Source: an uncultured Acidimicrobiaceae bacterium
Lineage (GTDB): Bacteria; Actinomycetota; Acidimicrobiia; Spongiisociales; UBA5794
NCBI GenBank assembly: GCA_947258985.1
Contig: CAMYKI010000037.1
Coordinates: 1-59,318, forward strand
Reading direction: 5' to 3'
Length of the DNA stretch: 59,318 nucleotides
A program made the translations under genes and the position numbers. Below are positions 1 to 8,324 of this stretch, piece after piece; within the stretch, counting starts at the first letter, position 1; every line of letters begins with the position of its first letter. The notes beneath the pieces are model-generated. The model saw only the letters and a list, made by a program, of their open reading frames with translations, searched no databases and was not told the DNA's origin.

Positions 1-1136
1 TGATGAGCATGAGCGAGGGCGCTACCGATCGAGGCAACAAGATCAAGGACCATCGCCGGTTCGAGGGGTCCCTGACGTATGACACCGGAGAGGTCACCGC
101 CCCGCAGATACGGCATGACCAGGTAGGCCCCGTCCGGGTCCCGCCAGAAGTCGAACAACGACACAATGTGGGGATGCTCCAGCGCGGCCACCAGCTGCGC
201 CTCGGCTTCGAACCGCCGGATAAACGCCGGCTGATTGGCCAGCTCGGGCCGGATCGCCTTGATGGCCACCTCGCGGCCCACGCCCGGCTGGGCGGCCCGC
301 CACACCACACCCTGGGCGCCTTCTCCGATCTGACCTCGCAATACATAGCCGCGGAGCCGCTCCGGAGCAGCCTCCTCGATCAACAGGGACGGATCCTGGG
401 TGAGGATGCGATCCTCCAGCTCTTGGAGCTGCGGGGTCAGGTCGAGACCCACGCCCCCTAGTTGCTCCCGTAGTTGCCCGAAGGCCGCAACCGCATCGGC
501 CTGGCGTCCGGCGCGGTACAGAGCCAGACCGAGCTGACCCCAGAGCCGTTCTCGAGTGGGATGCTCCCGAGTCAACGCCTCCAACTCCGGGAGCAGATCC
601 ACGTGACGACCCATACCGAGCAGGAGATCCATTCGGTCCTCGACTACCCCGCGTCTCAGCTCACCGAGCCGTTCCCGTTCCAGGTCGGCAAAGCCGTCGA
701 ACGCGAACTCGGCGTAAGCATCGCCGTGCCACAACAACAACGCCTCATCGATCAGGGCAAGCACTCGCTCCGGTTCGAGGGATTGCAGGCGGCGCGCCTC
801 GTCGACCAACTTCTCAAACTCGAGCGCATCGACCTGGTCCGGATCGACCTCGATCACATAGCCGGGTGCCCGGGTAGCTATGACGTCTTCTGCGGTGTCG
901 CGGCCAACGTTGAGGCCTTCTCGCAACTTGGATATGTGATACCTGAGTGTGCCGACACTTCCGTCGTCACCCCACACGTCGTCGATCAGTCGATCGATCG
1001 ACACCACCTCGTTGGCGTGGATCAACAACACCGCCAGCAGCGCCCGCTGCTTCGGCGCGTCAACCCGGATCGGCTCGCCATCCGCAAGGATCTCCAATGG
1101 CCCGAGTACTCGGAATTCCAGTGGATGACCGGTCAC
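1..1136 (-). CDS. SARP/BTAD regulator fused to Ser/Thr kinase (partial, runs off the window)
   Basis: The reading frame is open from a GTG at 1134-1136 to the window edge, so the C-terminus is missing. Residues about 1-95 form an OmpR-type winged helix (RVLGPLEIL, then the segment around LRYHISKLREGL). Residues about 98-240 are a BTAD tetratricopeptide-like domain. A protein kinase domain begins near residue 262 (glycine loop GQIGEGAQGVVWRAA, lysine motif VAIKAI) and is cut before the catalytic loop. The layout and many residues match the neighbour ending at 1149, so the two are tandem paralogues. The 12-base gap between them suggests co-transcription. SARP proteins activate operons, and the kinase half should sense a signal or partner; the targets are unknown. 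Family identification is secure and the role is inferred. Confidence 0.88.
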   Translation of the reverse strand, partial: MTGHPLEFRVLGPLEILADGEPIRVDAPKQRALLAVLLIHANEVVSIDRLIDDVWGDDGSVGTLRYHISKLREGLNVGRDTAEDVIATRAPGYVIEVDPDQVDALEFEKLVDEARRLQSLEPERVLALIDEALLLWHGDAYAEFAFDGFADLERERLGELRRGVVEDRMDLLLGMGRHVDLLPELEALTREHPTRERLWGQLGLALYRAGRQADAVAAFGQLREQLGGVGLDLTPQLQELEDRILTQDPSLLIEEAAPERLRGYVLRGQIGEGAQGVVWRAAQPGVGREVAIKAIRPELANQPAFIRRFEAEAQLVAALEHPHIVSLFDFWRDPDGAYLVMPYLRGGDLSGVIRQGPLEPAMVLDLVASIGSALAHAH

Positions 1137-1148
1137 GGCGTCGTCCCT

Positions 1149-4100
1149 TCACTCCTCCAGTGGGCAGGATTCAATGCTGTACGCAGCACACTCCGAAGCC
1201 GTCAGCGATCGCAGCGTGCGGCTCCGGGCGAGATCAACCAGCTCGACCGGATCGAGCACATATACGTAGAACGAACCATCTGTCGTAGATGCGGCAAGGT
1301 GGGTGCCATCGGAAGAGAAGTCAATGTCCCCAACACTGGCATCGGTCGCCTGGATGCGGGTCACAACCTGGCCGGTGAAGCTGTCGACAATGAGAATCGA
1401 CCCATCGATTCCGGCCGAAGCGACGGTACTTCCGTCGGGGGAAATCGCTATCGAATACGCGCCTCCGCTGTGGCCAGCTATCTCGAAGCGAGGCTCTCCA
1501 GTGGGCGCGTCCCAGACCGCCGGCAGATTGAAGATATTCGATGCTGCGATAAACGATCCATCGGAACTGAGGGCTATCCCAGTTGCGCATCCGGGGTAGT
1601 CCACATTCCACAGCATCGTCTCAGTAGCCACGTCCCAAACCGCCACAATCCCGGCGCCGCACGTGGTCGTTGCCAGTAGGTCACCGTGTGGTGAAAGAGC
1701 AACCCCGGTCACCGCCCAGTCCTCGTGGACCAAGCGATGCAACAGGGCACCGGTCGCCGCATCGTGGATGGAAGCCGTGGCCACCCCGTTGTCGCCCATC
1801 ACCTCGGAGAAGGTGCTGCCGGTGGCCAGTAACTCCCCGTCTTGGCTAAATACCAAGGACTGTCTTTCTTGACCCGCGGTTTCCGCAAACGAAAGCGTCG
1901 CTTCGCCGGTGACTACATCACGCAGCTGGACGGGACCCCATCCAGGACCTGTTGGCTCGCCGATAGGCACGCTCTCGTCCCAGTCCTGAACCACGAAGCC
2001 GGAGCCGTCGTTCGTGAAGGAGACGCCATCGAAGGCAAACCAATTCAGACCGGAGACCTCGAGAAGCTGTCTTCGTCCGGGGATATCCCAAATCACGGTA
2101 CCTGCTGGTTGAAATCCTCCACCAATTACGAGCGCGATGAGCTTGCTACCGTCGGGGCTGAAGTCGATCCCAATACTCCCCTCGGTATCAAGAAGCGAGG
2201 CTCCGAATACTTCTCCCCGACCAGCTGCCGAGACGTCGTACTTCCGTAGGACGCTGTCCGTGCCGCTCACCACGAGTTGATCCCCACCGGGAAGAAACGC
2301 AACACCGTAGACAGACCCGGTGCCTCCGGTCAGAACCATGAGCTCCTCACCGAAGGTCCAATCCCAGACGCGGGTCGTCCCATCTTCCGCCCCCGTAGCT
2401 ACCCGGGTGCCGGACGAATCGACAGCAATTGCCACCGGTGCTCGGCTATGGCCTAGCCAAACGTCAACGGTCTCGAGTGTGCTTGCATCCACCACCGCGA
2501 TATCGCCAACATCCAGGCCCACGAACAGATGCGACTCGTCGGGGCTCCAGAGAACACAGCCGAGCGGCACCCAATCGGTCCGCGACAACAGCTGTTCTCC
2601 TGTGGCAACATCGTATATTGCCAGGTCTCTGCCCTCGTAGCCCCCGACGGCGAGACGGGTTCCGTCGATCGAGAACGCGGGCATGGGATCGCCGCCAGTA
2701 CGGGGGATGGACCACATCTCGGTGCCGGTGGCTGCATCCCACATCACCAGCGAAACATCTCCGATAGTGGCGAGGGTCCTCCCGTCGGGGCTGTAGATCG
2801 CACCCCCCGGCCCGGTCGCGTGTCCAGGTTGCGACCAAACCTCCAATCGCGACGCAACATCCCACACGTGAACAACACCATCGGAGCCGACGGTGGCAAC
2901 GTGACTTCCGGATGGATCGAAGGACGGGATGGCCGCGTCCATAGTCTCGTCGGTTTCGAGCGGTGTCCCCAGCGTCGCCACCACAGTCTCGGGGTCTTCG
3001 CCGCTGCGTAGTTCGACAGTGTCTCCGGTCGAAGAGAGCGCAATGATGCCCGACCCATTTGCCGCCAGACCCACACCTCGACCCGCCGGAAGACTGTCGA
3101 GAGGCACCTCCTCCTCGAGACGCTCGGCCTGCAATGACTGATGGAGAGCATCGACGGTCTCCGGTAGTACCTCGCCATTGGCCGCAACGCCGACGTCTGC
3201 CGCCTCCAAAGCCAGGAGCATCGCAAGCTGGTTGTCGGTCCCGATGGCGTCGATCGCTTGTGCCGAAAGCACCCGAGCTCGGTTGAGTTCTGCCTCCTCC
3301 TCGGCCCTACGCTGCGAAATCAACGCCACTATCGCCAGCACCGCTGCGATCACCGCGGCCGCCGCAAATGCTCCAAGGATCGTCATCCTCTTGCGACGCC
3401 GGCCGGCGAGCGCGTCGTCTTCGGCCTGACGGCTGGCCAGCAAGAAGCCCTGCTCCGGGCCGGTGAGGGCCAGGTCGGTCTCCTCGGCGAAGCGCTCGTA
3501 GTGCTCGAGCCGGCCTCCGGTCAACAGGTAAGCGCCGCGCCGTTCCGAATCGTGCCACTCCTTCACCGAGGCGGCGAGACGCCGATGAATCACCAGGTCA
3601 TCCCGACGCTCGTCGATCCACGACCGCAGCCGATCCCACCGGCTCAGCAGCGCTTCGTGGGCAACCTCGACCGTCGGCGCCCGGGTCTCCGGGTCGCGGT
3701 CAAACGTAATCAGGCGATGCGTGCCGTAGTCATCGAGCACCCGCTGCAGCGTGTCGGGCTCGATCCCGATCTCGTGCAGCTCGGCCAGCATTATCCGCCG
3801 CCGGGTGTCCTCCACACCTTCCTCGACGGTCACCAGCCGCAGGAAGACCTGTTCGATAGCCTCGCGCCCGGCGTCGTCACATCCGACGTACAAGTCCTCG
3901 GCGCGGCGTCCCAGTGCACCCAGCACACCACCGGTGCGTTGGTACCCGGCAGCGGTCAGATCACTGCCTACTCGCTCGTGGAACAACTCAGTGAGCGCAA
4001 ACTCCAGCAGTGGCAGACCACCCGGCTGATCGGCAACGTCCTGGGTGATAACCCGCTCCAGACCCTGCTCCACCCTCAAACTGGCCGACTCTGCCGGGCC

Positions 4101-6275
4101 GACCACGGCCTGCTCCATGCTCTCCACCGACGGCACCGCAATCGGCACCATCCCCCGCCGCAGCAGATCACCGAACCCGGCGTAGCCCAAGGGCCGATCA
4201 AAGAAGTCCGCCCGCAGCGTCACCACCACCCGCGCCCGGGACGCAGAGTCGGTAGTGAGCGAGACAAGGACGTCGAGGAAGCGGCGCCGCTCCTCTTCGT
4301 CGGGTGTCAGCGTGAACAACTCCTCGAATTGGTCGACCACGAGGAGAATCTCGGTATCGCCGGGCAGCAACCGGCCGAGGACGTCCCCCACGGCGCCCTC
4401 GGCAAGCCGATCGACCAGATCAGTGGGCCGCTCGACTGCGACCCGCATCAGCGCCTCTGCCAGCTCATTGAGCGGACGGACCCCGGGATACATGTCGGTG
4501 ATCAACCAGCGTTCCGACCCCGGCAACGCACCCTGTCGCAGGTCGGCCAGCAGCCCGGCCCGAACCAGGCTCGACTTGCCACAACCCGAGGGGCCGACCA
4601 CCGCTACCAGCCGGTTACGGGCCACGGCGTCGACCAGTTCGGAGATGGCGACATCCCGACCGAAGAAGTCGGGCGAGTCGGCTTCGCTGAATGCCCGCAG
4701 GCCCTTGTAAGGGTTACGCAACTCCCGGGCGCTGCTGCGAACGACCCTGCCGCCGTCGAGAGCACCGGTCAGGGCAGCCACGAAGTCGTTGGGCTCGATG
4801 AACCGCTCGGCGATGTCGATAGCCGTCGCCCGGGCGATGACCTCGTCGACGGCTTCAGGGAGATTGGGATTGAGGTGCGACACGCTATGGAGCGGTTGAT
4901 CGACCATCGGAATCTCGCCGGTCAACACCGCATGTGTCAGAACCCCGAGGCTGTAGATATCCGTCTCCGGAACAGCGCCCCCGTCGTGGAGTTCGGGCGC
5001 CAGATAGGCCGGCGACGAACTGGTGGGCGGACCGGTTTCCCCGATGAGAGCGGCGACACCGAAGTCCGCCAGATACGGATGACCCTCGTCATCGAGCAAC
5101 ACGTTCTCCGGCGTCACGTCTCGATGCACCACACCCCGGCGATGGGCATACGCCAGCGCATCCCCGATATCCTCAACCAGCTGCAGACCGGTGTCGGCCT
5201 GCAGCGGGCCCTGCAGCAGCAGCTGCGCCAGATTGCCGCCGCGTAGATGTGGCATCACCAGATAGGCGCCCTCGGGATCCCGCCAGAAATCGAACAGCGA
5301 AACAATGTGAGGATGCTCCAGGGACGCAACTAGCTGCGCCTCCATCTCAAATCGGCGCACAAATCCGGGTCGGTTGGCGATATCCGGGTGGATCGCCTTG
5401 ATCGCCACCTCCCTGCCAACGCCGGGCTGGGCCGCCCGCCACACCACCCCATGGGCGCCCTCGCCGATCCGTCCCCGCAACGCGTATCCCCGCAGGTATT
5501 CGGCGGCGGGTGTCGGCGCCTCTATCGACAAGGACTCGTCCTGGAGGAGGATCCTCCCCTCCAGATCAACCAGTTCCTTAGAAGGCTCGATCCCGAGTGA
5601 CTCACCCAGTTCACTACGGAGGGATTGGTACGCGGCGAGCGCATCGGCCTGGCGGCCCGACCGGTACAGCGCCAGCATCAACGCCCCCGTCAACCTCTCC
5701 CGGTGGGGGTGCTCCGCCACCAGAGCCTGCAACTCCCCGACCACATCCCGATCACGACCCAGCGCCAGCAGCGCGTCGAACCTGGCTTCGATTGCCTCCA
5801 GACGCCGCTCTTCCAGCCGCACGATCTCCGGACGGGCGAACTCCTCGTAGGCGAAGTCGGCATAGGCGTCGCCTCGCCACAAGCCAAGAGCCTCATCCAA
5901 CGACGCCAGAGATCCCGCCCGATCGGTGGACAGGTTCAGTTCCGCCTCTTTCAGCAGGGATTCGAACCCGAGAGAGTCCAGTTGGCCCGGCGTGACACGC
6001 AGGATGTAGCCGGGCGATTCCGTGATGATGACGCTGCCATCGCCGGATTCCCGGTCCGGCTCGAGCGCGTCGCGCAACTTCGATATCTGATACCGCAGCG
6101 CCCCGACCTCTGGTGGATCATCGCCCCACACCAGATCGAGCAAGCGGTCGGCGGAAACAACACGGTTTGAATTGGCCAGCAAAACAGCCAGCAACGCACG
6201 CTGCCGAGGGGCACCGATAGTCACAGACCGCCCGGCGTCGTATACCTGAAGCGGACCAAGGACAAGAAACTCCAC
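1149..6275 (-). CDS. Giant SARP regulator-Ser/Thr kinase-nSTAND NTPase-WD40 protein
   Basis: A 1708-residue signalling protein. The order is OmpR-type DNA-binding domain (about 1-90), BTAD domain (95-245), kinase (about 259-500), nSTAND P-loop NTPase (from NPYKGLRAF near 520, Walker A GPSGCGKSS near 562), a coiled approach, one hydrophobic helix near 963-985 (ILGAFAAAAVIAAVLAIVAL), and a C-terminal WD40 propeller with repeats such as VATVGSDGVVHVWD. The kinase keeps HRD and DFG, but its catalytic loop reads HRDVTPEN, with Thr where HRDxKPxN normally has Lys, so activity is uncertain. The start is GTG at 6275 with GGAAGG upstream. It probably couples a scaffolded signal at the membrane to transcription. 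No direct target is visible; the divergent operon at 6603 is a candidate. Confidence 0.92.
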   Translation of the reverse strand: MEFLVLGPLQVYDAGRSVTIGAPRQRALLAVLLANSNRVVSADRLLDLVWGDDPPEVGALRYQISKLRDALEPDRESGDGSVIITESPGYILRVTPGQLDSLGFESLLKEAELNLSTDRAGSLASLDEALGLWRGDAYADFAYEEFARPEIVRLEERRLEAIEARFDALLALGRDRDVVGELQALVAEHPHRERLTGALMLALYRSGRQADALAAYQSLRSELGESLGIEPSKELVDLEGRILLQDESLSIEAPTPAAEYLRGYALRGRIGEGAHGVVWRAAQPGVGREVAIKAIHPDIANRPGFVRRFEMEAQLVASLEHPHIVSLFDFWRDPEGAYLVMPHLRGGNLAQLLLQGPLQADTGLQLVEDIGDALAYAHRRGVVHRDVTPENVLLDDEGHPYLADFGVAALIGETGPPTSSSPAYLAPELHDGGAVPETDIYSLGVLTHAVLTGEIPMVDQPLHSVSHLNPNLPEAVDEVIARATAIDIAERFIEPNDFVAALTGALDGGRVVRSSARELRNPYKGLRAFSEADSPDFFGRDVAISELVDAVARNRLVAVVGPSGCGKSSLVRAGLLADLRQGALPGSERWLITDMYPGVRPLNELAEALMRVAVERPTDLVDRLAEGAVGDVLGRLLPGDTEILLVVDQFEELFTLTPDEEERRRFLDVLVSLTTDSASRARVVVTLRADFFDRPLGYAGFGDLLRRGMVPIAVPSVESMEQAVVGPAESASLRVEQGLERVITQDVADQPGGLPLLEFALTELFHERVGSDLTAAGYQRTGGVLGALGRRAEDLYVGCDDAGREAIEQVFLRLVTVEEGVEDTRRRIMLAELHEIGIEPDTLQRVLDDYGTHRLITFDRDPETRAPTVEVAHEALLSRWDRLRSWIDERRDDLVIHRRLAASVKEWHDSERRGAYLLTGGRLEHYERFAEETDLALTGPEQGFLLASRQAEDDALAGRRRKRMTILGAFAAAAVIAAVLAIVALISQRRAEEEAELNRARVLSAQAIDAIGTDNQLAMLLALEAADVGVAANGEVLPETVDALHQSLQAERLEEEVPLDSLPAGRGVGLAANGSGIIALSSTGDTVELRSGEDPETVVATLGTPLETDETMDAAIPSFDPSGSHVATVGSDGVVHVWDVASRLEVWSQPGHATGPGGAIYSPDGRTLATIGDVSLVMWDAATGTEMWSIPRTGGDPMPAFSIDGTRLAVGGYEGRDLAIYDVATGEQLLSRTDWVPLGCVLWSPDESHLFVGLDVGDIAVVDASTLETVDVWLGHSRAPVAIAVDSSGTRVATGAEDGTTRVWDWTFGEELMVLTGGTGSVYGVAFLPGGDQLVVSGTDSVLRKYDVSAAGRGEVFGASLLDTEGSIGIDFSPDGSKLIALVIGGGFQPAGTVIWDIPGRRQLLEVSGLNWFAFDGVSFTNDGSGFVVQDWDESVPIGEPTGPGWGPVQLRDVVTGEATLSFAETAGQERQSLVFSQDGELLATGSTFSEVMGDNGVATASIHDAATGALLHRLVHEDWAVTGVALSPHGDLLATTTCGAGIVAVWDVATETMLWNVDYPGCATGIALSSDGSFIAASNIFNLPAVWDAPTGEPRFEIAGHSGGAYSIAISPDGSTVASAGIDGSILIVDSFTGQVVTRIQATDASVGDIDFSSDGTHLAASTTDGSFYVYVLDPVELVDLARSRTLRSLTASECAAYSIESCPLEE

Positions 6276-6602
6276 CGGAGCCTTCCCTCTCGCCCTGCCA
6301 TCTTCTCACAGGATCTGGGAACGGAATAGAGAGAATCGGTGCCGGCAGCGACCTATACCGACCTCCGACAATGCGAAATGTCCTGTGATTCTGTTGTCTA
6401 CCGCCGAGTGACCACTTCCGGGCCCAATCGGGCGCCGGTATCGGCTCGGGCGTGAGGAGAAAGCCATTGGTTACGTCAAGCGATTTCTTCGATGATGGGT
6501 CCGAGTCACAATCCAGTCGGGACCTAGGCCCCTTCCCACTGGTAGGCATACGGGCGTACGTTGAAAGGTGGAGATGGCTTCCGGCGATGCCGGAGGGACG
6601 CT
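6276..6602. other. Divergent intergenic region between SARP-kinase genes and phoD-like operon
   Basis: These 327 bases separate the divergent regulator and phosphatase operons, so both promoters should lie here. The ribosome binding site GGAGGG at 6592-6597 serves the gene starting at 6603. No convincing -35/-10 pair or symmetrical operator was found by eye. SARP regulators usually bind direct heptamer repeats, and none was recognised. Confidence 0.5.
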
Positions 6603-8324
6603 ATGGCCCAACTCAATATGGCCGGCGATGACAGCCTGCGGGCTGTTGCCATCACCGACGACGTGGAGCGCCGGGCGCGTCGCTTCGCCCGGATCTGGTC
6701 GGTGGCCGCAGTCGCGGTATTTGTGGTGCTTGCCGCAACCGTCGGCATTCCTCACGGTCCTGATCTCGAGGATTGGGAGCGAGCGGTACGACTCGGTGCC
6801 GTCGCCGTGCTTGCCTGTGCCACCGCCCTGGCCTGGCGGTGGGAAGGATGGGGCGGATCGATCATGCTGGTCGGGTCTGTCCTGCTTGGCCTCCTCACTT
6901 CTCTGCAACACCAGCCGCTCGTGGCCTTCCTGCCCGTCGTGGCATTCCTGGTGCCGGCGATCGGCTTCCTGGTGGCTTGGCACCGGACCAGGACGACGGC
7001 ATCGGTGGTCGTGCTCGCCACCGTGGTCGTCATGGTGTTGTTCACAGGAAGCGTGCTTGCCCAGGAGTTCTACGATCGCGGCTACGGCCCCACCCATCCC
7101 TCCTCTGCGCTGCCGCCACCCCCGGACACTCCCGTCATCTGGATGTGGTCGGGTGGCGTAACCGACACTGCGGCCGTGGTCGTCGCCAGGGTCACCGGCT
7201 CCGGCGATGTCCAACTGCAAACGACCGATCCCGCTGGAACGACAACGACGGTCCGAGGCAGCCAAACTCAGGACGTATGGAGGTTCGAACTCTCCGACCT
7301 CGAGTCCGACACGGCCTACGAGTATCACCTGACCCTCGGCGCGACCGAGATCCCAGAACGCAGCGGCACGTTCACAACCCGCACCACCGGGCCCATGAAC
7401 TTCAAGGTGGCCGTTGCAAGTTGCGCCCGGCTCGGCTCCAACGGAACGGTCTTCGAGACGATTCTCGGGACCGAACCCGATCTGTTCATTTCGTCCGGTG
7501 ACCTGTTCTATGCGGACTACGCCACCTCCCTCACCCAATTCACCGAGGCGTACGAAAAGACCCTCACCCAACCCGCCCAGGCCGCTCTTTACGCCTCCGT
7601 CCCCATCGCCTACGTCTGGGATGATCACGACTATGGGGGAAACGACTCCGACTCGACCGCATTCGCCCGGCCGCTGGCGTTCGAGGCCTATCACACCAAC
7701 GTGCCGCACTACCCGCTCCCTAGTGGCGACTCGCTCAACCAGGCGTTCACCATCGGCCGCGTCCAGTTCGTGCTCCTCGACACCCGTTCGCAGCGCAACC
7801 CGAAGGCCGACCCCGACGGCCCCGACAAGACAATGCTCGGTGCGCAGCAACTGGCGTGGCTCGAAGACCGTCTACTCGAATCGGACCGCTATGCAATGAC
7901 CGTGATCGTCAGTTCGGTGCCATGGATAGCCGTTCCGGAAGGGGGCGCCGATCACTGGGCAGGGTTCTCATACGAACGCCGATTGATTGCCGACTTCATC
8001 GCCACCAACGACATAGACAACATCCTCATGGTGACCGGCGACCAACACCTGGTGGGCGCCGACGACGGCACCAACACCGACTACTCCACCACCGGGAACG
8101 CAGCCTTTCCGCTGCTGGCCGCCGCCGCCCTCGACCGGCCCGGGAGTGTCAAGGGCGGGCCGCTCAGCGAAGGAATGTTCCCCGGCGGAGGTCAATTCGG
8201 GCTGATCGAGGTAACCGACGACGGATCGAGTGAGATCGCCGTGACTCTCACCGGAGTGACCTGGGAGGGAGAGGCTTTGGTCGAGTACTCCTTCACCGTT
8301 CCGGTTGCAGGAGGAACATCGTGA
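6603..8324 (+). CDS. Membrane-anchored PhoD-like metallophosphatase
   Basis: A 573-residue protein. The first 150 residues hold about five hydrophobic helices (for example IWSVAAVAVFVVLAATV and LGAVAVLACATALAW), so it is anchored in the membrane. An Ig-like PhoD_N region follows, then a PhoD-type metallophosphatase domain expected outside the cell. Metal-ligand motifs are GDLFYADY (Asp near 300), DDHDYGG (340-346) and GDQHLVG (479-485). PhoD enzymes are phosphomonoesterases or phosphodiesterases using Ca and Fe; the substrate here is unknown. ATG at 6603 was preferred to an upstream TTG at 6561 because GGAGGG lies 5 bases before it. Its stop overlaps the next start as GTGA, so it heads a coupled operon. 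Confidence 0.85.
   Translation: MAQLNMAGDDSLRAVAITDDVERRARRFARIWSVAAVAVFVVLAATVGIPHGPDLEDWERAVRLGAVAVLACATALAWRWEGWGGSIMLVGSVLLGLLTSLQHQPLVAFLPVVAFLVPAIGFLVAWHRTRTTASVVVLATVVVMVLFTGSVLAQEFYDRGYGPTHPSSALPPPPDTPVIWMWSGGVTDTAAVVVARVTGSGDVQLQTTDPAGTTTTVRGSQTQDVWRFELSDLESDTAYEYHLTLGATEIPERSGTFTTRTTGPMNFKVAVASCARLGSNGTVFETILGTEPDLFISSGDLFYADYATSLTQFTEAYEKTLTQPAQAALYASVPIAYVWDDHDYGGNDSDSTAFARPLAFEAYHTNVPHYPLPSGDSLNQAFTIGRVQFVLLDTRSQRNPKADPDGPDKTMLGAQQLAWLEDRLLESDRYAMTVIVSSVPWIAVPEGGADHWAGFSYERRLIADFIATNDIDNILMVTGDQHLVGADDGTNTDYSTTGNAAFPLLAAAALDRPGSVKGGPLSEGMFPGGGQFGLIEVTDDGSSEIAVTLTGVTWEGEALVEYSFTVPVAGGTS

Noticed and set aside
474-5246. Long plus-strand reading frames opposite the SARP-kinase genes
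   Set aside because: They mirror the minus-strand coding frames, show no family motifs and lack start signals. The minus-strand proteins have complete domains.
6471-7850. 459-codon minus-strand frame opposite the PhoD-like gene
   Set aside because: Its composition is that of an antisense shadow, while the plus frame has metal-ligand motifs and a good ribosome site.
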